64,000 nt of DNA, from NCBI GenBank assembly GCA_904394975.1, contig CAJFNQ010000017.1, positions 1 through 64,000 on the forward strand. Direction: 5' to 3'. Positions 18,236-26,690 of the stretch are shown piece after piece; position 1 is the first letter of the stretch; the number at the start of each line of letters is the position of its first letter. The position numbers were made by a program, and so were the translations under genes. The DNA is from Metaruminococcus_A gallistercoris. Lineage in GTDB: Bacteria > Bacillota > Clostridia > Oscillospirales > Ruminococcaceae. The notes below the pieces were generated by a model, which worked only from the letters and a program-made list of their open reading frames with translations, ran no database searches and was not told the origin of the DNA.

Positions 18236-18269
18236 TTTGATGTTTTCGTGGCGATGGAGGTGCTTAACC

Positions 18270-18788
18270 ATTAACAACAAAGAATTGCAGATCAACGAAG
18301 AAATTCGTGACAAAGAGGTGCGTGTGATCGGCGCAGACGGCAGCCAGATTGGTATCATCAGCACAGCGGAAGCAATGCGTTTGGCTGTTGAGAAAAACTT
18401 GGACCTTGTAAAGATTGCTCCGCAGGCCGTTCCTCCGGTGTGCCGTATTATGGATTACGGAAAATACCGTTTTGAACAGGCTAAAAAAGAGAAGGAAGCA
18501 AGAAAAAATCAGAAAACGGTTGATATTAAAGAGATTCGTATGTCCCTTAATATTGATACCAACGATTTTAATACCAAGGTCAACCATACACTTCGCTTTT
18601 TAAAAGGCGGAGACAAAGTAAAGGTTTCTGTGCGTTTCCGTGGAAGAGAAATGACCCACACCAATTTGGGCAATGAACTTTTGCAACGCTTTAAAGAAGC
18701 GTGCTCTGAGTACGGAGTTGTTGAAAAGCCACCGAAAATGGAAGGCCGTAGCATGTCTATGGTTATTTCCGCCAAGCCAGTCAAATAA
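18270..18788 (+). CDS. infC: Translation initiation factor IF-3 (ATT start)
   Basis: IF-3 binds the 30S subunit and checks start codons. The protein begins with the conserved INEEIRDKEVRVI block and ends with the C-terminal domain (VKVSVRFRGREM). The frame is open upstream to 18213, but there is no ATG, GTG or TTG near the ribosome site. GGAGG at 18256-18260 is followed nine bases later by an ATT at 18270, in frame and at the position where IF-3 proteins begin. The AUU start of infC is known from other bacteria and lets IF-3 repress its own translation. From ATT the protein has 172 residues, a normal length. It heads the infC-rpmI-rplT operon. Confidence 0.93.
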   Translation: MNNKELQINEEIRDKEVRVIGADGSQIGIISTAEAMRLAVEKNLDLVKIAPQAVPPVCRIMDYGKYRFEQAKKEKEARKNQKTVDIKEIRMSLNIDTNDFNTKVNHTLRFLKGGDKVKVSVRFRGREMTHTNLGNELLQRFKEACSEYGVVEKPPKMEGRSMSMVISAKPVK

Positions 18789-18816
18789 GGCTCTATTTTC
18801 AAGGAGGATATGAATT

Positions 18817-19014
18817 ATGCCGAAAGTAAAAACTCACAGTGGTGCAAAAAAACGTTTTAACATGACCAAGACCGGAAAAGTTAAACGCGCGCACGCTTAC
18901 AAAAGCCACATTCTGAACAAGAAAAGCACAAAACGCAAACGCGCACTGCGCAAAGGCGGTTATGCGGATAAGACCAATACCGCGGCAATCAAAATTCTGG
19001 TTCCGTATAAATAA
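18817..19014 (+). CDS. rpmI: 50S ribosomal protein L35
   Basis: L35 is a basic protein of the large subunit. The 65 residues open with PKVKTHSGAKKRF, the typical family start, and contain the conserved HILNKKSTKRKR stretch. CAAGGAGG precedes the ATG. It lies 28 bases after infC and 50 bases before rplT, in the standard operon order. Confidence 0.97.
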   Translation: MPKVKTHSGAKKRFNMTKTGKVKRAHAYKSHILNKKSTKRKRALRKGGYADKTNTAAIKILVPYK

Positions 19015-19064
19015 GTTGCGTTTTTCAAAATTTGAATGTTTACGTTTTGGAGGTATAGAGAATT

Positions 19065-19421
19065 ATGGCACGTGTTAAAGGCGCGATGATGACTCGCAAA
19101 AGAAGAAAAAAAACATTAAAACTTGCAAAAGGTTACTGGGGCGGTAAAAGCAAACTGTTCCGCACCGCAAAAGAAGCGGTTATGAAATCCGGTCAGTATG
19201 CTTATATTGGCCGCAAACAGAAAAAACGTGATTTCAGAAGCCTTTGGATCACCAGAATTTCTGCTGGTTGCAAAATGAACGGCATGAATTATTCTACTTT
19301 TATGAACGGGCTCAAAAAAGCAGGCGTTACCTTAAACCGCAAAATGCTTTCTGAAATTGCAATTGCTGATCCGGCTGCCTTTACCGCTCTTTGTGAGCAG
19401 GCAAAAGCTGCGTTGAAGTAA
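19065..19421 (+). CDS. rplT: 50S ribosomal protein L20
   Basis: L20 is an early assembly protein of the large subunit and, in Bacillus, the repressor of its own operon. The 118-residue protein starts ARVKGAMMTRKRRKK and shows the long basic helix followed by the globular domain RDFRSLWITRISAGC. TTTGGAGG precedes the ATG. It is the last gene of the operon, closed by a strong terminator. Confidence 0.97.
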   Translation: MARVKGAMMTRKRRKKTLKLAKGYWGGKSKLFRTAKEAVMKSGQYAYIGRKQKKRDFRSLWITRISAGCKMNGMNYSTFMNGLKKAGVTLNRKMLSEIAIADPAAFTALCEQAKAALK

Positions 19422-19432
19422 ATGCATTGAAG

Positions 19433-19463
19433 CGCTCAAGCTGTTTTAGCTTGAGCGTTTTTT
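19433..19463 (+). terminator. Terminator after rplT
   Basis: The ten-base stem CGCTCAAGCT/AGCTTGAGCG with loop GTTTT is followed by TTTTTT. Confidence 0.93.
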
Positions 19464-19490
19464 GTAATATGCACGGAAGGAGGGGCAAAT

Positions 19491-20282
19491 TTGAACGAAT
19501 GTATTACCAGCAAAGACAATTTTCGCCTGAAAGAGTACAGTAAACTGGTTTCTGGAAAACAGGCTAGAAAAAAAACAGGTAAGTTTCCGCTTGAGGGGTT
19601 TCGCTTATGCGAAGAAGCGATGAAAAGCGGTGTTGTTGTGGAATATTTGCTTATTTCTGAAAGTTTTGCTGAATCGCATGCGGAACATATGTGTGAATGG
19701 GAGCAAAAGAAAATTCCTGTTTTTGTTATAACGAATTCTCTTGCGCGAAAGATTTCTGATACATCCGGACCGCAGGGAGTGTTTGCGGTTTGCAAACAAC
19801 CGGCGCCGTTTGCGATGGAACGATTATTTGGGCTTCAGAAAATCCTGTGCCTTTATGATATACAGGACCCAGGCAATATGGGGACTATCATTCGCAGCGC
19901 AGACGCGTTTGGCTTTGAGGCGATTGTTCTCTCCTCCGGATGTTGTGATGTTTTTTCTCCCAAAGTTCTTCGTTCCACGATGGGTTCGTTATTTCATCTT
20001 CCGTTTTATTTTGCGGATGATATGTATGAATTTGAGCAGAGTATGAAAGAACATGGGCTTATTTCCTCTGCTGCGGTTGTGCGGAATGCAGACCTGAGCC
20101 TCGGCAGTTGCAATTTGCCAAAGATTCATTTATTATATATAGGTAATGAAGGAAACGGCTTGCCGGAAGCGTTTTCCGCACTTTGCAAATACCGTATCAC
20201 CCTTTCAATGAAAGGAAAAGCTGAATCATTAAATGCGGCAATGGCGGCCGGAATTCTCATGTGGGAAATGACAAAACAGTGA
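19491..20282 (+). CDS. TrmH/SpoU family RNA 2'-O-methyltransferase
   Basis: This is an RNA ribose methyltransferase of the SPOUT class, most like the RlmB/YsgA group that acts on rRNA. A substrate-binding N-terminal domain (about 1-105) is followed by the SpoU domain with the three motifs of the deep trefoil knot: DPGNMGTIIRSADAFG, LLYIGNEGNGLPE and LSMKGKAESLNAAMAAGI. The start is TTG 19491, seven bases after AAGGAGG; the family usually starts here. It begins a tight run with dprA, topA and trmFO. In many Firmicutes such a gene follows rplT. The target base cannot be deduced. Confidence 0.88.
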   Translation: MNECITSKDNFRLKEYSKLVSGKQARKKTGKFPLEGFRLCEEAMKSGVVVEYLLISESFAESHAEHMCEWEQKKIPVFVITNSLARKISDTSGPQGVFAVCKQPAPFAMERLFGLQKILCLYDIQDPGNMGTIIRSADAFGFEAIVLSSGCCDVFSPKVLRSTMGSLFHLPFYFADDMYEFEQSMKEHGLISSAAVVRNADLSLGSCNLPKIHLLYIGNEGNGLPEAFSALCKYRITLSMKGKAESLNAAMAAGILMWEMTKQ

Positions 20283-20298
20283 GTTGGAGGAGACATTA

Positions 20299-21549
20299 AT
20301 GGCTGAGAACCTTCTTTATTGGGTCTGGCTTTCACAGTGTTTTCTGCCCGGAAGCGATAAACCAAATCAACTTTTAATGGATTTTGATTCACCAGAAGGG
20401 TTTTACGAGAACGGGCTTGAGCAGTTGGAAGAAATTGAATATCTGACTGACGCGGAACGTTCTAAAATACGACGAACCTCTTTAGATCGTGCTGAGTTTA
20501 TTATAAAAGAGTGCAGTCGTTTAAAAATACAGATAATTACCCTAGAAGATTCGCTATATCCATCTAGGCTAAAAGATGTTTTTTCAGCGCCGCTGGTGTT
20601 ATATGCATTAGGAAATTTGCAGGGCATGGAAGAACTGCCGATGATAACGGTGGTCGGAACAAGAAATGCAAGTGAGTATGGAAAACGGGTAACTGGTAAT
20701 ATCTGTTATGAGTTTGCGCGTGCTGGCGCTGTGGTTGTCAGCGGTTGCGCGGTAGGTATTGACGGTTATGCTCATTTGGGCGCTCTAAAAGGCGGCGGCC
20801 GTACGATTGCCGTATTGGGTTGTGGACTGGATGTCAACTATCCATCCGCACACCGAGAGTTAAAGCAGCAGATTCTGCGTAAAAACGGAGCATTAATTAC
20901 GGAACTTCCTCCCGGAACAGAGCCTACGTCGACTATATTCCCGATTCGAAATAGAATCATGGCCGGAATCTCTCTTGGGACTTTGGTAACGGAAGCACCG
21001 GTGCAAAGCGGTTCGCTAATCACTGCGCAACTTGCTTTGGATCAGGGAAGGGATATTTTCTGTGTGCCTCCGCAAGATATTTACGATTCGCGTTGTTTTG
21101 GTGTGGTGCGTTTTCTTCGGGATGGCGCCGTGCCTGTTTTTTGCGCGAAAGATGTTTTGTCGTCATATTTTTCGAATTATTCGCATGTATTAAATGTTGA
21201 CAGGATGCTGGATGATTACACGGGTTCCAAAGCAAGTGGAACATCCGGGCAGGAAAAAGCTGATGCGCCTGCTCGTGAAAAGGCGGTTCAGCAGCCGAAT
21301 GTTTCACCGGCAGATACAAAAGATGAGGAAGAAGATATTTCCAAAAAACCAACCCCTCCGTCCGGTTTAGTTCCGGATGAGAGAAAGGTGTATGATTGTT
21401 TGGAGTATAAACCGAAATCCGTTGACGATATAGTCAGTGAATCCGGTTTGGATATGCAGGATGTTTTGGCTCATTTGACGGCACTGGAAGTAAAGGGATT
21501 TGCTTATTCCTGTTCCGGGGCACGTTATGGTCTGTTGAATAAATCCTAA
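20299..21549 (+). CDS. dprA: DNA processing protein DprA
   Basis: DprA binds incoming single-stranded DNA during transformation and loads RecA. The Rossmann-like core shows VVGTRNASEYGKR, SGCAVGIDGYAH and the conserved ITAQLALDQGRDIFCVP. An acidic, low-complexity stretch (about 305-350) links to a C-terminal winged-helix domain (about 355-415) with DIVSESGLDMQDV. GGAGGAGA at 20286-20293 fixes the ATG at 20299; the TTG at 20284 in frame overlaps it. It lies 16 bases after the methyltransferase. ComFC elsewhere in the window suggests competence genes, but no uptake machinery is in view. Confidence 0.93.
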   Translation: MAENLLYWVWLSQCFLPGSDKPNQLLMDFDSPEGFYENGLEQLEEIEYLTDAERSKIRRTSLDRAEFIIKECSRLKIQIITLEDSLYPSRLKDVFSAPLVLYALGNLQGMEELPMITVVGTRNASEYGKRVTGNICYEFARAGAVVVSGCAVGIDGYAHLGALKGGGRTIAVLGCGLDVNYPSAHRELKQQILRKNGALITELPPGTEPTSTIFPIRNRIMAGISLGTLVTEAPVQSGSLITAQLALDQGRDIFCVPPQDIYDSRCFGVVRFLRDGAVPVFCAKDVLSSYFSNYSHVLNVDRMLDDYTGSKASGTSGQEKADAPAREKAVQQPNVSPADTKDEEEDISKKPTPPSGLVPDERKVYDCLEYKPKSVDDIVSESGLDMQDVLAHLTALEVKGFAYSCSGARYGLLNKS

Positions 21550-21567
21550 ATGGAAGAGGTAGAGAAG

Positions 21568-23658
21568 TTGTCTGATTTAGTAATCGTGGAATCGCCTGCC
21601 AAGGCAAAAACAATCAAAAAGTATTTAGGCCCCGGATATGAAGTTGTTGCTTCTATGGGGCATGTGCGCGATCTGCCCAAAAGTAAATTCGGTGTTGATG
21701 TAGAAAATGGTTTTGAACCTCAATATACGGATATTAAGGGAAAAGAGACGTTAATCAAGGATTTGAAAAAAGCCGCGAAAAACAGCGAGCACGTATATCT
21801 TGCAACCGACCCTGATCGTGAGGGTGAGGCGATTTCCTGGCATTTAGCGCATCTTTTAAATCTTGATTTAAACGAGAATAACCGTGTAACGTTTAATGAG
21901 ATTACAAAAACCGGCGTTCGCAATGGTATGGAACACAGCCGTAAAATTGACTTGGATCTTGTGAATGCACAGCAGGCAAGACGTGTATTGGATCGCGTTG
22001 TTGGCTATAAGCTCAGTCCGTTTTTGTGGCGAAAGATACGCCGCGGTTTATCCGCCGGACGTGTTCAGTCGGTTGCTGTGCGGTTGATTGTAGACCGCGA
22101 AGAGGAAATTCGTGCGTTTAAACCAGAGGAATATTGGACGATTGATGCTTTGTTGAACGCAAAAGGCGTACGGAAAGCATTTCCGGCTAAATTTCATGGA
22201 AAAAAAGGCAAGAAAATTGACATTAAAAGCGAGCAACAGGCAAACGGGATTCTGGAAGAATTAAATGGCGCGGATTATGTCGTAGGCACTGTTAAAAAGG
22301 GCGTTCGTAAAAAGTCACCCGCTCCGCCATTTACTACATCAACGTTACAGCAGGAAGCTTCCAGAAAACTCGGCTTTCAAGCCAGACGCACAATGAAAGC
22401 AGCGCAGGAATTGTACGAAGGTATTGAAGTTGGGGAAATGGGCGCCGTTGGTTTGATTACTTATATGCGTACGGATTCGCTACGGATTTCTGAAGAAGCC
22501 CGTACAGCAGCTACGGCGTTTATTCAACAGCGTTACGGCGCTGAATATCTTCCGGATAAACCTCGTTTTTATAAGTCAAAATCCAATGCACAAGACGCGC
22601 ACGAAGCCATTCGCCCAACTATGCCGGATATGTCTCCCGAAAAGGTAAAGGCTTACCTTTCATCTGACCAGTTTAAGCTTTATCGGTTAATCTGGGAACG
22701 TTTTATTGCAAGCCAGATGGCAAATGCGGAGCTGGATACTGTTTCAGCTGATATTTTGGCGGGCGATTATGTGTTTAAAGCCTCTGGGTATTCTGTAAGG
22801 TTTAATGGCTTTACGGCGCTTTATGAAGAGGGGAAAGACGAGGAATCGGAAAGTTCTGAAATGCTGCCGCCGCTTTCTGAAGGCGATTCGCTTAAATTGA
22901 AAAGCATTGCGGGCAATCAGCACTTCACTCAGCCGCCTCCGCGTTATACAGAAGCGTCGCTTATCAAAGCGCTTGAGGAAAATGGGATTGGCCGCCCGAG
23001 TACCTATGCGCCGACTATCACGACCATTCTTCAGCGGAATTATATTGAGCGTGAAGCCAAACAGTTAAAACCTACTCCGCTTGGTGAAGTAACCACTCAG
23101 TTGATGCGTGAACATTTCAAAAACATTGTTGATGTGGATTTCACCGCCAAAATGGAAAATGATTTGGACGAAGTAGAGGTCGGTAAGGTTGATTATGTTG
23201 ACATGCTTCGAAAATTTTACGGCGATTTCAGCCATACGTTGGATGAGGCGGAAAAAGCTATGGAAGGTTCCCGCATGAAGGTACCGCACGAAGAAACGGA
23301 TATGGTTTGTGAATTGTGTGGTAAAAAGATGGTAATCAAAATCGGCCGCTTTGGTAAATTTCTTGCTTGTTCCGGATTCCCGGAATGCAAAAACACAAAG
23401 CGTATCGTGCAGGAAACCGGCGGATTGTGTCCTCTCTGCGGCGGAAAGGTGTTAGAGAAAAAATCGAAGACAGGCAAAAAGTACTATGGGTGTGAACACA
23501 ATCCAAAATGCTCTTTTATGACGTGGGATGAACCACTCAAAGAAAAATGTCCTCAGTGCGGTTCTTCTCTTTTCAAAAAGCGTGGAAAAGCAGGTAAAAT
23601 CTATTGTGCAAAAGAGGGCTGTGGTTATGAGCGCGGCCTAAAGGATAAAGCAGAATGA
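21568..23658 (+). CDS. topA: DNA topoisomerase I
   Basis: TopA relaxes negative supercoils through a single-strand break. The Toprim domain begins LVIVESPAKAKTIKKYLG, and the active-site tyrosine is Tyr299 in GLITYMRTDS. The C-terminus carries three zinc fingers of the Cys4 type (about 580-695), each opening CxxCG. The frame begins at an ATG at 21550, directly after the dprA stop, but AGAGGT at 21555-21560 points to TTG 21568, which is also where homologues start; this gives 696 residues. Its TGA overlaps the trmFO start as ATGA. Confidence 0.96.
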   Translation: MSDLVIVESPAKAKTIKKYLGPGYEVVASMGHVRDLPKSKFGVDVENGFEPQYTDIKGKETLIKDLKKAAKNSEHVYLATDPDREGEAISWHLAHLLNLDLNENNRVTFNEITKTGVRNGMEHSRKIDLDLVNAQQARRVLDRVVGYKLSPFLWRKIRRGLSAGRVQSVAVRLIVDREEEIRAFKPEEYWTIDALLNAKGVRKAFPAKFHGKKGKKIDIKSEQQANGILEELNGADYVVGTVKKGVRKKSPAPPFTTSTLQQEASRKLGFQARRTMKAAQELYEGIEVGEMGAVGLITYMRTDSLRISEEARTAATAFIQQRYGAEYLPDKPRFYKSKSNAQDAHEAIRPTMPDMSPEKVKAYLSSDQFKLYRLIWERFIASQMANAELDTVSADILAGDYVFKASGYSVRFNGFTALYEEGKDEESESSEMLPPLSEGDSLKLKSIAGNQHFTQPPPRYTEASLIKALEENGIGRPSTYAPTITTILQRNYIEREAKQLKPTPLGEVTTQLMREHFKNIVDVDFTAKMENDLDEVEVGKVDYVDMLRKFYGDFSHTLDEAEKAMEGSRMKVPHEETDMVCELCGKKMVIKIGRFGKFLACSGFPECKNTKRIVQETGGLCPLCGGKVLEKKSKTGKKYYGCEHNPKCSFMTWDEPLKEKCPQCGSSLFKKRGKAGKIYCAKEGCGYERGLKDKAE

Positions 23659-24965
23659 CAAAAGTTCATGTAATCGGTGCCGGTCTTGCGGGTTGTGAGG
23701 CAGCTTATTATCTGGCACAAAACGGAATACAGGTTGATTTGTATGAGATGAAGCCGGAGAAATACACTCCGGCTCATCATTATTCCGGCTTTGCCGAGCT
23801 GGTCTGTTCAAATTCATTGAAGGCGTCAAGGCTTGGTTCGGCAGCGGGACTTTTAAAGCATGAAATGCGGCTAATCGGCTCGTTGATTCTGGATGTTGCA
23901 GAACAGTGCAGTGTAGCCGCAGGTGGTGCTTTGGCGGTTGACAGAGCGAAATTTTCCGATCTGGTGACCGCGAAGGTATCGAGCCATCCAAATATAAAAA
24001 TCCATTACGGCGAAGTTACAGAGATTCCTGACGAAGGCGATGTGATTATCGCGACCGGTCCGCTTACATCCAGTGCTATGGCTGAGGCGATTCAGCGCCT
24101 GTGCGGGGAGCATTATCTCAGCTTTTATGATGCCGCGGCTCCCATTGTTACGGCGGAATCGGTGGACATGCAGTCCGCTTTTCTTGCTTCCCGTTATGAC
24201 CGGGGAGATGCAGATTATATCAACTGCCCGATGAATAAAGAAGAATATGAGCATTTTTATGAGGAGTTACTGCATGCTCAAACTGTTGAGCTCAAAGAAT
24301 TTGAAAAACAGGGCTTTCGGGTTTATGAAGGTTGTATGCCGGTTGAGGTCATGGCAAAACGCGGTGCGGATACACTGCGCTACGGTCCGCTGAAGCCGGT
24401 TGGATTGCGTGACCCCAGAACAGGCCATCGTCCTTGGGCAAATTTGCAGCTGCGCCGTGAAAATGCAGAAGGAAGCATGTACAATTTGGTTGGATTTCAG
24501 ACCAATTTGAAGTTTGGGGAGCAAAAACGTGTATTTGGCTGCATTCCGGCTTTAAAGAATGCGGAATTTGTGCGTTATGGCGTGATGCATCGCAATACGT
24601 TTTTAGATAGTCCCCGGCTTTTGAATCATCAATTTTGTTTAAAACAGAATCCTCGCATTGCGTTTGCGGGGCAGATGACCGGTGTGGAAGGATATATTGA
24701 ATCTGCGGCCAGCGGATTGATGGCTGCTTTTCACCTTACCAGACGATTGCTTGGAAAGGCTGAAATCACTTTTCCGCGGGATACAATGCTGGGGGCGCTC
24801 AGCCATTATATTTCCGATGAAACAGTCGTGGATTTTCAGCCAATGGGAAGCAATATGGGAATTTTGCCGCCGTTGGATGAACGTGTGCGTGATAAACAGC
24901 AGCGGTATCTGCTTCTTGCGCAAAGAGCTATGGAAAGCATGAAACAGACATTGAAAGATGAATGA
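23655..24965 (+). CDS. trmFO: Folate-dependent tRNA uracil-5 methyltransferase TrmFO
   Basis: TrmFO makes ribothymidine at position 54 of tRNA using methylene-tetrahydrofolate and FAD. The FAD motif GAGLAGCEAAYYLA is at residues 7-20, followed by LYEMKPEK and LVCSNSLKA, both diagnostic of this family rather than of GidA. The length of 436 residues is typical. The gene overlaps topA by four bases (ATGA), and topA-trmFO is a recurring Firmicutes pair. It ends nine bases before plsX. Confidence 0.97.
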   Translation: MTKVHVIGAGLAGCEAAYYLAQNGIQVDLYEMKPEKYTPAHHYSGFAELVCSNSLKASRLGSAAGLLKHEMRLIGSLILDVAEQCSVAAGGALAVDRAKFSDLVTAKVSSHPNIKIHYGEVTEIPDEGDVIIATGPLTSSAMAEAIQRLCGEHYLSFYDAAAPIVTAESVDMQSAFLASRYDRGDADYINCPMNKEEYEHFYEELLHAQTVELKEFEKQGFRVYEGCMPVEVMAKRGADTLRYGPLKPVGLRDPRTGHRPWANLQLRRENAEGSMYNLVGFQTNLKFGEQKRVFGCIPALKNAEFVRYGVMHRNTFLDSPRLLNHQFCLKQNPRIAFAGQMTGVEGYIESAASGLMAAFHLTRRLLGKAEITFPRDTMLGALSHYISDETVVDFQPMGSNMGILPPLDERVRDKQQRYLLLAQRAMESMKQTLKDE

Positions 24966-24974
24966 GGTGTGAAA

Positions 24975-25973
24975 ATGAAAATTGTTGTAGATGGGTTTGG
25001 CGGCGACCATTCTCCTGCGGCTGTTTTACAAGGATGCGCTCTTGCGGCAGAAGAATATGGTGCTTCCATTGCGGTCACCGGAAATACAGCTGTTTTGCGT
25101 AAAACAGCAGAGGAAAATAATATCGATATCAGCAAGTTGGAACTGGTGGAAGCAGACGGCGTCATCGAAGTAGAAGATGATCCGACCATGATTACCAAAG
25201 AAAAAAGCAATTGTTCCATGGCCGTGGCTTTTCGTATGGTGGCAGAAGGCAGTGCGGACGCTTTTGTCAGCGCCGGAAGTACTGCGGCCATTGTAGTGGG
25301 CGCGTCGCTTTTGGTGAAACGTATTCGGGGAATCAAACGTGCGGCACTGGCGCCGATTATCCCAACAGTAAATGGATGCTATATGCTATTGGACGGCGGC
25401 GCGAATCTGGAATGCCGCCCTGAGATGTTGCTGCAGTTTGGCTTGATGGGTTCTGCTTATATGAACCTTATTATGGGAATCAAAGCTCCACGCGTTGGAC
25501 TTGCCAATATCGGTGCGGAAGAAACCAAAGGCGGAGAGCTTCAGCAGAAGGCGTATGAGTTGTTAAAAGCGTCTCATATCAATTTTACCGGGAATGTGGA
25601 GCCGCGTGATATCCCGCTTGGCGCATGCGATGTGGTTGTTGCGGATGGGTTCAGCGGCAATATTATCCTGAAACTCACCGAAGGTATGGGAAAACTCATC
25701 AGCACAAAATTGAAAGAGATTTTTATGGGCGGATTCCTTTCAAAGCTCGGTGCTCTTCTCGTCATGAAAAAGATAAATGCCTTTAAGAAAACGATGGATT
25801 ATACCGAATACGGCGGCGCTCCTCTTATGGGAGTGCGCAAGCCTGTAATCAAGGCGCATGGCAGTTCTGACGCACAGGCGTTTAAAAATGCTATTCGGCA
25901 GGCAATTCAGTTTACGGAAAATGATGTGATCGGTGAGATTGAGCGTCATCTTTCTATGGTTTCGGAAGGATGA
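24975..25973 (+). CDS. plsX: Phosphate acyltransferase PlsX
   Basis: PlsX turns acyl-ACP into acyl-phosphate, the donor for PlsY. The protein opens IVVDGFGGDHSP, and the phosphotransacetylase-like core contains FVSAGSTAAIV, LLDGGANLECRP and ADGFSGNIILK. The open frame starts at GTG 24969, but that GTG is part of the ribosome site GAGGTG, so ATG 24975 is preferred, giving 332 residues. It begins the run plsX-rnc-radical SAM-smc-ftsY. Firmicutes often have acpP between plsX and rnc; here they are three bases apart and acpP is absent. Confidence 0.96.
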   Translation: MKIVVDGFGGDHSPAAVLQGCALAAEEYGASIAVTGNTAVLRKTAEENNIDISKLELVEADGVIEVEDDPTMITKEKSNCSMAVAFRMVAEGSADAFVSAGSTAAIVVGASLLVKRIRGIKRAALAPIIPTVNGCYMLLDGGANLECRPEMLLQFGLMGSAYMNLIMGIKAPRVGLANIGAEETKGGELQQKAYELLKASHINFTGNVEPRDIPLGACDVVVADGFSGNIILKLTEGMGKLISTKLKEIFMGGFLSKLGALLVMKKINAFKKTMDYTEYGGAPLMGVRKPVIKAHGSSDAQAFKNAIRQAIQFTENDVIGEIERHLSMVSEG

Positions 25974-25976
25974 GTC

Positions 25977-26690
25977 ATGAAAAATCAAGTGGAATTGCAG
26001 GCGGTGGATCTTTCAGCGTTTGAACAGGAGATCCATTACAGCTTTAAGAATAAAAAATTACTCAAGCAGGCGCTTACCCATTCTTCTTATGCAAATGAGG
26101 GAAAGAAGCATTTGCAAAATAATGAGCGTCTTGAATTTTTAGGCGATTCTGTGTTGTCGATTGTTGTGGCAGAGCATTTGTTCCGGAATTTTAAACATAT
26201 TCCGGAAGGTGAGCTCACACGTTTGCGTGCTTCGCTTGTTTGTGAGCAGGCGCTTTTTGAATTTTCTCAAAAAATCCATTTAGGGGATTACCTTCTTTTG
26301 GGAAAAGGCGAAGAGAATACCGGAGGACGTGAACGGCCGTCTATTGTGTCGGATGCGTTTGAAGCGGTAATCGCTGCTGTGTTTCTCGATGGCGGTATGG
26401 AAGAAGCAAAGCGTTATGTGCTTTCCTTTATACCGGATGATCTCACACCTGAAATGGCTCATAGCCTAGCGGATTATAAAACGGCTCTTCAGGAAATCAT
26501 TCAGCAGAACCGGGAAGAAAAAGTGGAATATGTGCTTACTTCTGAAAGCGGTCCGGATCATAACAAAACGTTTGAAATTGAGGTACGACTCAATTCCAAT
26601 GTGATTGGCCGCGGTAAGGGAAAAAGCAAAAAACAGGCAGAACAAAATGCGGCAAAAGAAGCATTGACGCTGATGGGCTATGAAGCATAG
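25977..26690 (+). CDS. rnc: Ribonuclease III
   Basis: RNase III cuts double-stranded RNA, including the 16S and 23S precursor stems. The nuclease signature NERLEFLGDS is at residues 49-58 with the usual acidic metal ligands, and the second acidic cluster is in SDAFEAVIAAVF. A double-stranded RNA-binding domain fills about 160-235 (DYKTALQEIIQ, KSKKQAEQNAAKEAL). The length of 237 residues is normal. The start is three bases after plsX; the last 11 bases overlap the next gene. Confidence 0.97.
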   Translation: MKNQVELQAVDLSAFEQEIHYSFKNKKLLKQALTHSSYANEGKKHLQNNERLEFLGDSVLSIVVAEHLFRNFKHIPEGELTRLRASLVCEQALFEFSQKIHLGDYLLLGKGEENTGGRERPSIVSDAFEAVIAAVFLDGGMEEAKRYVLSFIPDDLTPEMAHSLADYKTALQEIIQQNREEKVEYVLTSESGPDHNKTFEIEVRLNSNVIGRGKGKSKKQAEQNAAKEALTLMGYEA

